Shown here: one piece after another, positions 1 through 7,400 of the stretch
How the letters are laid out: the number at the start of each line of letters is the position of its first letter
How positions within the stretch are numbered: the first letter of the stretch is position 1
From: an uncultured Finegoldia sp.
GTDB lineage: Bacteria > Bacillota > Clostridia > Tissierellales > Peptoniphilaceae
DNA length: 41,198 nucleotides
Assembly (NCBI RefSeq): GCF_947252345.1
Contig: NZ_CAMXVC010000016.1
Span: forward strand, 1-41,198
Direction: 5' to 3'
Notes under the pieces: model-generated
The model's input: the letters and a program-made list of their open reading frames with translations, nothing else
Told to the model about the DNA's origin: nothing
Databases searched by the model: none
Program-made: the position numbers and the translations under genes

Positions 1-492
1 GTTTTTACTCTTAGGATTTTTTTTGTTATTCTTAGATTCGAAATCAAAATTATCATCAAATTTCGTTTTCTTCTTATTGTGTGGATTGTTTTTTCTATTG
101 GAATGATATTCGGAATTTATATTGTCGTTCTCATCAGAAACATTTTTATTTTTAAGATTTTTATTTTTAAAATTATTATTTGAATTATTGTCATTCTTAT
201 TAAAATGTTTCTTATTTTTATCATTAGAATTTATTTCGATAGTTTTAACCTTCTTATTAGTGTTTACTTTTTCTTTATTTTTATGTTCACTATTATTTTT
301 ATTTTTTACAGGATTGTGGTTTCCTTTTTTTCTTGTATTTTCGTAATAAGCTTTTATTTTTTCTACATGGTCTTTATCTAATGTTGACATATGACTTTTA
401 ACTTCTATGTTATTTTCATTTAACTTTTTTATTAAGTCTTTTGTTGAAACATTTAATTGCTTTGCTAGTTCGTATACTCTTATTTTATCCAT
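1..492 (-). CDS. infB: Translation initiation factor IF-2, N-terminal part (cut by window edge)
   Basis: An open frame runs from an ATG at 492 to base 1 without a stop, giving 164 residues of a protein that continues outside the window. The first 50 residues (starting MDKIRVYELAKQLNVSTKDL) match the IF2_N domain of initiation factor 2, the GTPase that places initiator tRNA on the 30S subunit. After about residue 55 the sequence is an Asn/Lys-dominated low-complexity linker, the usual variable region before the GTPase domain, here unusually rich in Asn. A strong AAGGAGGT ribosome binding site lies 7 bases before the ATG. It follows rnpM by 17 bases in the rimP-nusA operon; ylxQ, often found here in Firmicutes, is absent. 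The GTPase domain itself is not visible, so the call rests on the N-terminal domain and gene order. Confidence 0.9.
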   Translation of the reverse strand, partial: MDKIRVYELAKQLNVSTKDLIKKLNENNIEVKSHMSTLDKDHVEKIKAYYENTRKKGNHNPVKNKNNSEHKNKEKVNTNKKVKTIEINSNDKNKKHFNKNDNNSNNNFKNKNLKNKNVSDENDNINSEYHSNRKNNPHNKKKTKFDDNFDFESKNNKKNPKSKN

Positions 493-509
493 CTAAAGAC
501 CTCCTTTTT

Positions 510-773
510 TTAATCTTCTACATGGTTTAATAACTCCTCATATATTTGTGTGTCTACATTAGCTTTTAATACTTGGTTTAATCTCTTGCTTTTCTTTGCT
601 TTATCAACGCAATCTTTATTCTTGCATACATAAGCACCTCTACCATTCTTTTTATTGGTTAAATCAACAGATATTCCATCTTCTTTATTAAAAACTACTC
701 GCATCAAATTTTCTTTTGGTTTGTTTTCACCACAAACAACACATTTTCTTAAAGGAATCTTTTTAGTTTTCAT
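510..773 (-). CDS. rnpM: YlxR/RnpM family RNA-binding protein (RNase P modulator)
   Basis: A protein of 87 residues with the YlxR family pattern: RKCVVC near the start (Cys11, Cys14), the GRGAYVC box at 44-50, and a further Cys55. The family binds RNA and has been linked to modulation of RNase P in Bacillus; the role here is by family. It lies between nusA (20 bases upstream) and infB (17 bases downstream), the classical position. Length is typical (80-100 residues). Transcription is expected from the rimP promoter. Start is the only suitable ATG. Confidence 0.93.
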   Translation of the reverse strand: MKTKKIPLRKCVVCGENKPKENLMRVVFNKEDGISVDLTNKKNGRGAYVCKNKDCVDKAKKSKRLNQVLKANVDTQIYEELLNHVED

Positions 774-793
774 TTATTTCTCCAAAATTTTCT

Positions 794-2098
794 TTAATCT
801 TCTATTTCATTTATATCAGATTTTGTTTCTGGAACTTCTGTGGCGTCTGCATTTTCATTGTCAAATTCCGAGCTGTCTTCTGTTTCTGCAATATTATCGA
901 CACATTTACTGTCATCTTCATAATTTTTAGTTCTATAATTTTCAAAAACTTTTTCTTCATCTTCTTCTCTTACACAGATATCATTTTTTTCGAGAAATTC
1001 TTTTTCGTATTCAAACTCAACTCCAATGCTACCATCTATATATGAGTTCAAATATTGCTCTAAACCTTTGATATCAATTTTCCAATTTGTAAGTTTTGCT
1101 GCTAATCTAGCGTTTTGACCTTCTTTTCCTATGGCTAATGATAATTGGTCCTCAGCAACAATAACTCTACATAGTTTTTTTGATTCATCAATGAATGTTT
1201 CAATTACCTCAGAAGGGCTTAAACTATTTGATATAAAAGTTTTTATGTCTTTTGACCAAATGACTATATCGAGTTTTTCACCGTTTAGTTCATCAACTAT
1301 TGACTTTACTCTTGTGCCACTAAATCCAACACAAGCACCAACTGGATCAACATTTTCGTCATTTGTAAATACAGCTATTTTTGTTCTCGAGCCAGGCTCT
1401 CTCGCGATACTAAAAATCTCGACAACACCTTCAGAAATTTCCGGAACCTCTAATTCAAACAATCTTTTAATTAAGGCATTATCAGTTCTAGAAAGAATAA
1501 TTTGAGCACCTTTGCTAGTGTTCTTAACTTCTTTAATGTAGAGTTTTAATCTTTTATTAGGCGTATATTCCTCTGTTTTAATTTGCTCTGAAACAGGGAT
1601 GATGCCTTCTACTCTACCTAAATCTATATATACTATGCCTCTTTCAACCCTTTGAACATTTCCAGTTATTATTTCTTTTTCTCTGTCAATAAATTCGTTA
1701 TAAATATTATCTCTTTCAGCATCTTTTAGTTTTTGTATAACAATATTTCGAGCTGTTTGAGCTGCTATTCTACCAAAATTTTTCGGCGTAACTTCTAACT
1801 TAATTTTATCTCCGATTTTGTACTTTGATTTAATAGATTTAGCTTCTTCAATGCTAATTTCTAAATTGTTATCTTCAACTTCTTCTACAACTGTTTTTAT
1901 TGCATAAATTTTAACTTTACCATTATCTCTGTTAATATTAACCTCTACAGAGCTTTCTTCATTTTCACGCTCTTGATAATTAAAATTTTTTTCATAGCTC
2001 TTAATTAGAGCCTTTTCAAGTGCATCGAATACGACATCTCTTGGTATTTTTTTTATTTTTTCCAATTCGTCAAGCGCTTTTATAAATTCATTATTCAT
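794..2098 (-). CDS. nusA: Transcription termination/antitermination factor NusA with acidic C-terminal tail
   Basis: NusA binds RNA polymerase and nascent RNA and controls pausing, termination and antitermination. The order of domains is normal: N-terminal polymerase-binding domain (about 1-125), S1 domain (about 140-203), KH1 with GFSG at 258-261, and KH2 with GKEG at 324-327 followed by QNARLAAKLTNW. The Firmicute core ends near residue 355. Here the protein goes on to 434 with a tail of about 74 residues holding 29 Asp/Glu and only 8 Lys/Arg. Bacillus NusA has no such extension; proteobacterial NusA has acidic repeat domains there, but this tail looks disordered rather than folded. It follows rimP by 9 bases. 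Confidence 0.97.
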   Translation of the reverse strand: MNNEFIKALDELEKIKKIPRDVVFDALEKALIKSYEKNFNYQERENEESSVEVNINRDNGKVKIYAIKTVVEEVEDNNLEISIEEAKSIKSKYKIGDKIKLEVTPKNFGRIAAQTARNIVIQKLKDAERDNIYNEFIDREKEIITGNVQRVERGIVYIDLGRVEGIIPVSEQIKTEEYTPNKRLKLYIKEVKNTSKGAQIILSRTDNALIKRLFELEVPEISEGVVEIFSIAREPGSRTKIAVFTNDENVDPVGACVGFSGTRVKSIVDELNGEKLDIVIWSKDIKTFISNSLSPSEVIETFIDESKKLCRVIVAEDQLSLAIGKEGQNARLAAKLTNWKIDIKGLEQYLNSYIDGSIGVEFEYEKEFLEKNDICVREEDEEKVFENYRTKNYEDDSKCVDNIAETEDSSEFDNENADATEVPETKSDINEIED

Positions 2099-2107
2099 AT
2101 TTACCTA

Positions 2108-2572
2108 TCAATCGAATAAAGACAATCTAATCGATGATATATTACTCCTTTCAATTTCAATTTCAGATTTTTCCAATTTCATAATTATTTTCTGTTCATT
2201 AAAGGATTTTAAAATTCCTTTATATTCTTTTTGTCCTCTTATTTTTTGATATAGATTTACAATAACTGTATTATCAATATTTTTTTTGTAATCTTTATCC
2301 CTAGTAAATGGCTTACTTATATCAACTGAAGCTATTTCTAAATAATAAGAGTCTGGTATAGGGTCAATTTCATCTAATTTTTCATTAATTCTGCTAGTTA
2401 TTAATTCACAATCATTAATAGAAATTAAACCTTCGTTCTTCTCTATATAAAATGTCAATATGTTTTTGCCATTTATTTGAGAATATTCTACGTCATAAAA
2501 TTCTATTCCGGTGTCATCTATCAAAGGTTTAAGCTCGTTGTTCATGATTTCTCTAAGATATTTTTTATTCAT
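2108..2572 (-). CDS. rimP: Ribosome maturation factor RimP
   Basis: This 154-residue protein fits the RimP (YlxS/YhbC) family, which binds the 30S subunit and helps its late assembly. The N-terminal alpha/beta domain carries the family-type stretch around EFYDVEYSQINGKNILTFYI, then NDCELITSRINEKLD and YYLEIASVDISKPFTRDKDY, ahead of a C-terminal SH3-like beta barrel. It is the first gene of the rimP-nusA-rnpM-infB operon. The SD is AAAGGAGAT shortly before ATG at 2572. A consensus promoter and a leader hairpin lie just upstream and are listed separately. Confidence 0.94.
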   Translation of the reverse strand: MNKKYLREIMNNELKPLIDDTGIEFYDVEYSQINGKNILTFYIEKNEGLISINDCELITSRINEKLDEIDPIPDSYYLEIASVDISKPFTRDKDYKKNIDNTVIVNLYQKIRGQKEYKGILKSFNEQKIIMKLEKSEIEIERSNISSIRLSLFD

Positions 2573-2602
2573 GTATCTCCTTTACTAAATTAGTTAAATA
2601 AA

Positions 2603-2626
2603 TAAGAGTGGGATTTCCCACTCTTA
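2603..2626 (-). promoter_or_regulatory. Perfect hairpin in the rimP-nusA leader, attenuator-like
   Basis: A 10-bp perfect stem (TAAGAGTGGG / CCCACTCTTA) with a 4-base loop, followed on the minus strand by TTTATTT, a poor U-tract. It sits about 15 bases after the predicted start of transcription of the rimP operon and 30 bases before the rimP ATG, so it is inside the leader of the mRNA that encodes NusA. It may also end readthrough transcripts from the gene upstream. In B. subtilis, NusA is reported to control its own operon through a weak leader terminator; this hairpin has the form expected for that. Function is inferred. Confidence 0.7.
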
Positions 2627-2647
2627 GCCATAATTTATTCTAAATAC

Positions 2648-2676
2648 ATTATATCATAATTATATATTACAAGCAA
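2648..2676 (-). promoter_or_regulatory. Sigma-A-type promoter of the rimP operon
   Basis: On the minus strand the -35 box TTGCTT (2671-2676) and -10 box TATAAT (2648-2653) are separated by exactly 17 bases. The -35 begins 2 bases after the stop codon of the upstream small gene (2678), leaving no room for a terminator between them. Confidence 0.8.
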
Positions 2677-2677
2677 A

Positions 2678-3025
2678 CTAATATTTTTTTCTTAGGGATA
2701 ATGGTTTATCCAGTATCTCTTTCATAATAATAGTTCTTCTTAAATCATCATTATTTTTTAATTCATCATATAACTCAAAATTTTTTTCGCCTTTTTCGTA
2801 ATTGTCTTTTATTTCTTTTTTATTTATGATAGATTCATCTGAGTTATTGATTTTTTCGAATTTTTTATTTGGTAGCTCATAAGATTCTTTTAATTTATTA
2901 TCATCATCTCTGAATTTTCTAAATTTATTTTCTTTTCCATGATATTTTGCATAATAATTAGAATAATATTCCGAAATTTTTTTTATTATTAAAAGAAGTA
3001 TAAAAAAACTTAACAACGAATACAT
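2678..3025 (-). CDS. Small single-span membrane protein, floA-linked, function unknown
   Basis: 115 residues. One hydrophobic segment at residues 2-15 (LLSFFILLLII), then a long charged, Asn/Lys/Glu-rich region without recognisable fold, ending in the compact motif DLRRTIIMKEILDKP at about 94-108. That ending is the only part that looks constrained; a similar ending (Arg-rich, then EIL, then Pro) is something I recall in short uncharacterised clostridial proteins, but I cannot confirm it here. Its ATG shares a base with the TAA stop of floA (TAATG), so the two are translationally coupled and probably act at the same membrane. No function is assigned. Confidence 0.75.
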   Translation of the reverse strand: MYSLLSFFILLLIIKKISEYYSNYYAKYHGKENKFRKFRDDDNKLKESYELPNKKFEKINNSDESIINKKEIKDNYEKGEKNFELYDELKNNDDLRRTIIMKEILDKPLSLRKKY

Positions 3026-4008
3026 TATTTTGTATCCTCTTTAAGTTTCTCAGAATGTCCTGAAATTGATTGTCTCATTTCTGTGTCACTTATTATGTTT
3101 TTCATATTATAATAATCAAGAACTCCAAGATTTCCAGATTCAAGCGCATTTGCTATTGCTAACGGAACTTTTGATTCACTTTCTACAACCTTAGCTCTCA
3201 TTGAACGAACTTCAGCAATCATTTCTTGCTCTTTTGCAACAGCCATAGCTCTTCTTTCTTCAGCTTTTGCCTGAGCTATTCTTTTGTCTGCTTCAGCTTG
3301 GTCGGTTTGTAGTTTTGCGCCGATATTTCTACCAACATCGACATCAGCTATGTCAATTGATAATATTTCAAAAGCTGTACCAGAATCCAATCCTTTATTT
3401 AAAACTGTCTTTGATATTGAATCAGGATTTTCCAAAACAGATGTATGTGATTCAGATGAACCTACTGTTGTAACTATTCCTTCACCAACTCTTGCTATTA
3501 TAGTTTCTTCACCTGCACCACCGATTAATCTTTCGATATTTGCTCTTACAGTGACTTTCGCTTTAACGATAACTTCGATACCATTCATAGCAACAGCAGC
3601 AATATTAGGCGTTTCTATAACTTTTGGATTAACTGAAACTTGCACTGCTTCTAGCACATTCCTACCAGCTAAATCAATCGCTGCAGCTCTTTCAAATTCA
3701 AGTTCAATGTCTGCCCTTTGTGCGGCAATAAGTGCATTGACCAATGTATTTACGTTACCACCTGCTAGATAATGTGCTTCAAGTTGATTTGTTGTTAAAT
3801 TCAATCCTGCTTTAGTAGCCTTTATAAGAGGATTTATAATGTATTTTGGAACAACTCTACGTAATCTCATACCAATTAATTGAGAAATTTTAACATGTAC
3901 ACCCGAAAACTGAGCTGTTACCCATAATCCAACAGGAACAAGCGAAAAAAATACTAATAAAAATATCAATACTAATATTGGAACTAAAAATGGAATCTTA
4001 AAAATCAT
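3025..4008 (-). CDS. floA: Flotillin-like protein FloA (SPFH/band 7)
   Basis: 327 residues with an N-terminal hydrophobic segment (about 5-32) and a long SPFH domain rich in Val/Ala/Glu, including VRANIERLIGGAGEETIIAR and an alanine/glutamate-rich helix (RIAQAKAEERRAMAVAKEQE) near 240-260. This is the YqfA/FloA family, which forms membrane microdomain assemblies affecting secretion and signalling in Bacillus. It follows an NfeD-family gene by a single base, the common nfeD-floA pairing. Length is close to the family norm (about 330). Confidence 0.95.
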   Translation of the reverse strand: MIFKIPFLVPILVLIFLLVFFSLVPVGLWVTAQFSGVHVKISQLIGMRLRRVVPKYIINPLIKATKAGLNLTTNQLEAHYLAGGNVNTLVNALIAAQRADIELEFERAAAIDLAGRNVLEAVQVSVNPKVIETPNIAAVAMNGIEVIVKAKVTVRANIERLIGGAGEETIIARVGEGIVTTVGSSESHTSVLENPDSISKTVLNKGLDSGTAFEILSIDIADVDVGRNIGAKLQTDQAEADKRIAQAKAEERRAMAVAKEQEMIAEVRSMRAKVVESESKVPLAIANALESGNLGVLDYYNMKNIISDTEMRQSISGHSEKLKEDTK

Positions 4009-4009
4009 A

Positions 4010-4627
4010 CTACACTCTCCTTACTATAATATTAAAATCCTTAATTTCACTAACTATGACTTCACAACCTTTTGGAACAAAATCACCTCTTGTCATTGCG
4101 TCAATGTACTCGCCATCGATGTCTATTTTACCAGAAGGCCTTAATGGTGTTATTGTAATAGCTTTTTTGTTTAAATATTTTTTATATGATTGATTATACG
4201 GTTTTGAATTAGTTTCGTTTAAAACAAATTTATTTAATTTACTAGAATTAAATTCTTTGCTTAGGAATATCAAAACAAAGATGACATCAATACTAAAAGC
4301 GATTACTACTGTAAAAAAAGCAAGATAAATATTACTAATAATCATACTTATTCCAACAATCATAGACAATACACCTGCAAAACCAGCAATAAAAACTCCT
4401 GGTACAATAAGCTCCAATCCAACAAATAATAATCCTATTAAGAAAATTAAAACGCCAATTATATTTATATCTCCATTATTAAAATAAGAAAATATAAATG
4501 CTACTGAAAATAATGATGTAAATATCGTATATTTAATTTTTTTATTGGAAAGTAGCAACATTGTTATTGAGATAAAAGTTAATGTCAAAATTATCATACT
4601 TAAAATATTATTCGAAAATATTTGCAT
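4010..4627 (-). CDS. NfeD-like membrane protein (short form)
   Basis: About 205 residues: several N-terminal hydrophobic segments (LSMIILTLTFISITMLLL, then further spans to about residue 125), then a soluble C-terminal OB-fold-like domain with the NfeD signature LRPSGKIDIDGEYIDAMTRG and a final EIKDFNIIVRRV. It is the short NfeD form, lacking the serine-protease domain of the long form, and is normally encoded with a flotillin, as here. The start is unsure: ATG 4627 has an AGGGGG-type SD 14 bases away, while an in-frame GTG at 4642 lies within that SD. A -10-like TATAAT is found about 30 bases further upstream, with no good -35. Confidence 0.85.
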   Translation of the reverse strand: MQIFSNNILSMIILTLTFISITMLLLSNKKIKYTIFTSLFSVAFIFSYFNNGDINIIGVLIFLIGLLFVGLELIVPGVFIAGFAGVLSMIVGISMIISNIYLAFFTVVIAFSIDVIFVLIFLSKEFNSSKLNKFVLNETNSKPYNQSYKKYLNKKAITITPLRPSGKIDIDGEYIDAMTRGDFVPKGCEVIVSEIKDFNIIVRRV

Positions 4628-4683
4628 AGAAAACGATAACACCCCCTCTATTTATATGTAATATTATACATCAAAATATACAA

Positions 4684-4712
4684 TAAAAAAAGATTCCATA
4701 TATGGAATCTTT
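4684..4712 (-). terminator. Intrinsic terminator after rpsU
   Basis: A perfect 12-bp palindromic stem (AAAGATTCCATA / TATGGAATCTTT, 4689-4712) is followed on the minus strand by seven T. It lies 18 bases after the rpsU stop codon, so rpsU is probably transcribed alone. Confidence 0.85.
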
Positions 4713-4729
4713 AATCCAACTGAATTTTG

Positions 4730-4909
4730 TTAGAAATTTCTTTTTTTTCTTTTAGCTGCTTCAGATTTTTTCTTTCTCTTTACGCTAGGTTTTTCGTAAT
4801 GTTCTCTTTTTCTATATTCAGATAAAACTCCAGATCTAGCACATTGTCTTTTAAATCTTTTTATAGCATTATCTAATGATTCGTTTTCTCCAACTTTGAT
4901 TTCTGACAT
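4730..4909 (-). CDS. rpsU: 30S ribosomal protein S21
   Basis: A 59-residue protein beginning MSEIKVGENESLDNAIKRF, with RQCARSGVLSEYRKREHYEK at 21-40 and the highly basic tail KRKKKSEAAKRKKRNF. This is ribosomal protein S21 (bS21) of the small subunit, which contacts the 3' end of 16S rRNA during initiation. The ATG is at 4909 with SD GGGAGGG just upstream, and the stop is at 4730-4732. It has its own promoter (4970-4998) and terminator, although in Firmicutes it commonly sits downstream of the dnaJ-prmA-rsmE-mtaB-HIT genes as it does here. Confidence 0.97.
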   Translation of the reverse strand: MSEIKVGENESLDNAIKRFKRQCARSGVLSEYRKREHYEKPSVKRKKKSEAAKRKKRNF

Positions 4910-4969
4910 GGTTTCCCTCCCCTCTTTATTGCAAGAATGCTCACAAAAGAGCAGAATTTATACCAAAAT

Positions 4970-4998
4970 AGTATAACACAATTCTTTAAAAAAAACAA
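4970..4998 (-). promoter_or_regulatory. Promoter of rpsU
   Basis: Minus-strand boxes TTGTTT (4993-4998) and TATACT (4970-4975), 17 bases apart. The predicted leader is about 54 bases and holds a small stem, TGCTC-TTTTGT-GAGCA (near 4939-4954), of unknown meaning. Confidence 0.65.
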
Positions 4999-5003
4999 TA
5001 AAT

Positions 5004-5339
5004 TTATGGCCAATTTAGTTTTTTCTTGCCTAAAACATGAAAGTGCATATGATGGACAGTTTGACCTCCATCCTCTCCACAGTTATTAACTATTCTATAG
5101 CCAGTTTTATCGATGTCTAACTCTTTTGCTAGTTTTGCAATTACTTCAAATATATGAGCAACTATATTAGAATTATCTTCATTTATGTCATTTGCACCAG
5201 TAATGTGTTTTTTAGGGATAACTAAAAAATGTACAGGTGTCACAGGATTAATATCGTGAAACGCATAAACTAAATCATCCTCATATATTTTTTTAGAAGG
5301 TATTTCTCCATTAACTATTTTACAAAATACACAGTCCAT
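5004..5339 (-). CDS. HIT family nucleotide hydrolase (HinT-like)
   Basis: 111 residues, the usual size of HinT-type purine nucleoside phosphoramidases. The histidine triad H-M-H-F-H-V-L is at 97-103, with His99 the expected nucleophile; the N-terminal CVFCKIVNGEIP and the HFLVIPKKH stretch are typical. Cys3, Cys6 and His residues may bind zinc, as in related proteins. It has its own promoter directly after the mtaB stop, so it can be expressed apart from the heat-shock operon upstream. The natural substrate is not known. Confidence 0.93.
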   Translation of the reverse strand: MDCVFCKIVNGEIPSKKIYEDDLVYAFHDINPVTPVHFLVIPKKHITGANDINEDNSNIVAHIFEVIAKLAKELDIDKTGYRIVNNCGEDGGQTVHHMHFHVLGKKKLNWP

Positions 5340-5356
5340 GACTCGCCTCCGAAAGT

Positions 5357-5385
5357 ATTATATCAAAAAATACTAAAATATTCAA
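5357..5385 (-). promoter_or_regulatory. Promoter of the HIT gene
   Basis: Minus-strand TTGAAT (5380-5385) and TATAAT (5357-5362) with a 17-base spacer. The -35 box directly abuts the mtaB stop codon at 5386-5388. Confidence 0.78.
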
Positions 5386-6675
5386 TTACTTACATACTAG
5401 TTCTTCGTTGTCTCTTTTATCACAAATCACATCTATTATTTTATTTGATAAGTTAGGGTTGTAATCTCTTTTGACTCTTATATAATTCGTTGTGTAACCT
5501 TTTGAAAAACCATCATCATTTTTGGATTCAAAAAGTACTTGAATTGGTTTATTTAACATTTTATTTAAAAATAGGTCTGTATAGTAGGTTGATTTTTCGA
5601 TTAGTATTTGACTTCTTCTTCTCTTTACTTCACCTGAGATTTGATTTTTCATTTTACTAGCAACAGTTCCTTTACGATTTGAATACTTGAATACATGTAT
5701 TTTAGAGAATTGTATCTTATCAACAAAGTCAATTGTTTTTTTAAAATCCTCATCGGTTTCTCCCGGAAATCCGACAATAATATCTGTGGTTATTGCAGCA
5801 TCTGGATAATATTGCCTGATTAATTCAATTGTATCTCTATATAAATTAGTATCGTATTTTCTATTCATAGATTTTAGAATAGTGTCAGAACCACTTTGAA
5901 GCGATAAATGAAAATGGTCACAAAATTGCTTAACTTTTTTTACTCTGTCTAAGAAATTTTTAGTGACTATTCTTGGCTCTAAGGAACTAAGTCGTATTCT
6001 TTTTATATTTTCTATCAATCCAATTTCTTCTATAACATTAATTAATCCGGTATCTTCGTTTAAATCTTTACCATAAGATGCAACATGAATACCTGTTAAA
6101 ACAATTTCTTTGAATCCGTTATCTGCCAGTCTTTTTGCTTCTAAAACTATGTCACGGATTTTTCTGGAGCGTATCGGTCCCCTTGCGTACGGAATTATAC
6201 AGTATGAACAAAATTGACTACATCCTTCTTGAATTTTAATATATGCTCTAGTCATTGACTGTTCAGTATTAATTGAAAGTTCCTCAAATTCTCGGTTTTT
6301 TCCTATATTTTCGACTTTATTTATTGTTTTATTTGAAGATTTTGCTAATTCACACAGCTTTACAATGTCTTTTCTGTATTTTGTTCCAATAATAACATTA
6401 ACACCTTCAATTTTTTCTATTTCTTCAGGACTAACTTGGGAATAGCACCCAACAACGGCTATTATAACATCTTTGTTTTCTGATTTAATTTTAGAAATTT
6501 GTTGTCTACTTTTTCTGTCAGATAAATTTGTTACAGTACACGTATTAAGAACAAATACATCACAATCAAAATCATTTGTAATTTCATATCCATTTTTAAT
6601 AAAAAGCTCTGCCATAGCTTCTGTTTCGTATTGATTAACTTTGCATCCTAATGTTGAAAATTTTACTTTTTTCAT
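5386..6675 (-). CDS. mtaB: tRNA t6A37 methylthiotransferase MtaB
   Basis: A radical-SAM enzyme that adds the 2-methylthio group to t6A at position 37 of ANN-decoding tRNAs. The protein (429 residues from ATG 6675) shows the N-terminal cluster cysteines in LGCKVNQYETEA (Cys11), NTCTVT (Cys46) and GCYSQ (Cys77). The radical-SAM CxxxCxxC is at Cys152/156/159, and there is a C-terminal TRAM-like region. The LGCKVNQYE start identifies MtaB rather than MiaB or RimO. I chose ATG 6675 because its A is shared with the rsmE stop (TAATG) and it starts directly at MKKVKFSTLGC; an upstream extension into rsmE adds 15 unrelated residues. Confidence 0.95.
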   Translation of the reverse strand: MKKVKFSTLGCKVNQYETEAMAELFIKNGYEITNDFDCDVFVLNTCTVTNLSDRKSRQQISKIKSENKDVIIAVVGCYSQVSPEEIEKIEGVNVIIGTKYRKDIVKLCELAKSSNKTINKVENIGKNREFEELSINTEQSMTRAYIKIQEGCSQFCSYCIIPYARGPIRSRKIRDIVLEAKRLADNGFKEIVLTGIHVASYGKDLNEDTGLINVIEEIGLIENIKRIRLSSLEPRIVTKNFLDRVKKVKQFCDHFHLSLQSGSDTILKSMNRKYDTNLYRDTIELIRQYYPDAAITTDIIVGFPGETDEDFKKTIDFVDKIQFSKIHVFKYSNRKGTVASKMKNQISGEVKRRRSQILIEKSTYYTDLFLNKMLNKPIQVLFESKNDDGFSKGYTTNYIRVKRDYNPNLSNKIIDVICDKRDNEELVCK

Positions 6676-7400
6676 TAGTTTATATCTCCAATCTCGTATT
6701 GCAGAATACTCAAAGCACATATTGGTGCTGTATCGGCTCTTAGGATTCTTTTTCCTAAAGATACCGAAATAAAACCCTTTTGCTTTAACATAGCGATATT
6801 ATTGTCGGATAAACCGCCTTCAGGTCCGATGACAATATTTATATTTTCAAAATGACATTTCTGTAAAACAGATTTTAAATCTTCAGTTTCTTTTTCGTAG
6901 AACACTAAATTTAAGCTATTTTCAAAAACAGGAATATCACTAATACTAATAATATCTTTTATTTTAGGAATCTTTATCCTTTTGGATTGTTTCGAAGCTT
7001 CAAGAGCTATTTTTTCAAATCTATTTTTCTTTTTAGCCCATTTCGTATTTTCTATTTTTACAACTGTTCTTTCTGTTTGAACAAAAGTTATTTCATTTAC
7101 GCCAAGTTCAGTACATTTTTGTATAATATAATCATTTTTATCTGATTTTAAAATACATTGAAACAAATTTATATTTATATTTGATTCATAGTGTGTTGTA
7201 TCTTCTCCGATAATTTCGCTAATTATTTTATCCGATTCAATACTTTCTATTTTTGTGATATATATTTTATCATCAATAACTTGGTGAATTAAATCTCCTT
7301 TATTTAATCTTAAAGAGTTTTTAATGTGATTGTAGTCATCGCCATAGATATATATTTTATTATTAATTTTATCTTTAGCTTCCCTGAAAGTTCTATACAT
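6675..7400 (-). CDS. rsmE: 16S rRNA (uracil-1498-N3)-methyltransferase RsmE
   Basis: This 241-residue SPOUT-class methyltransferase has the knot motifs VIGPEGGLSDNNI (190-202) and LGKRILRADTA (215-225), and an N-terminal PUA-like RNA-binding domain. It modifies U1498 of 16S rRNA in the 30S subunit. The start at 7400 overlaps the end of prmA by 8 bases, and the stop overlaps the mtaB start, so translation of the three is probably coupled. Confidence 0.95.
   Translation of the reverse strand: MYRTFREAKDKINNKIYIYGDDYNHIKNSLRLNKGDLIHQVIDDKIYITKIESIESDKIISEIIGEDTTHYESNININLFQCILKSDKNDYIIQKCTELGVNEITFVQTERTVVKIENTKWAKKKNRFEKIALEASKQSKRIKIPKIKDIISISDIPVFENSLNLVFYEKETEDLKSVLQKCHFENINIVIGPEGGLSDNNIAMLKQKGFISVSLGKRILRADTAPICALSILQYEIGDIN

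Noticed and set aside
122..346. Hydrophobic plus-strand open frame
   Set aside because: It is the complement of the Asn/Lys-rich IF-2 linker; AAT/AAA codons read backwards give Phe/Leu. No SD or family resemblance.
3284..3772. Plus-strand open frame of 162 codons opposite floA
   Set aside because: Serine/alanine-rich shadow of the FloA helical region; floA is clearly real in the other strand.
6678..6720. Upstream start of mtaB inside rsmE
   Set aside because: The extra 15 residues do not resemble MtaB; the TAATG overlap and the canonical KVKFSTLGCKVNQYE start favour ATG 6675.
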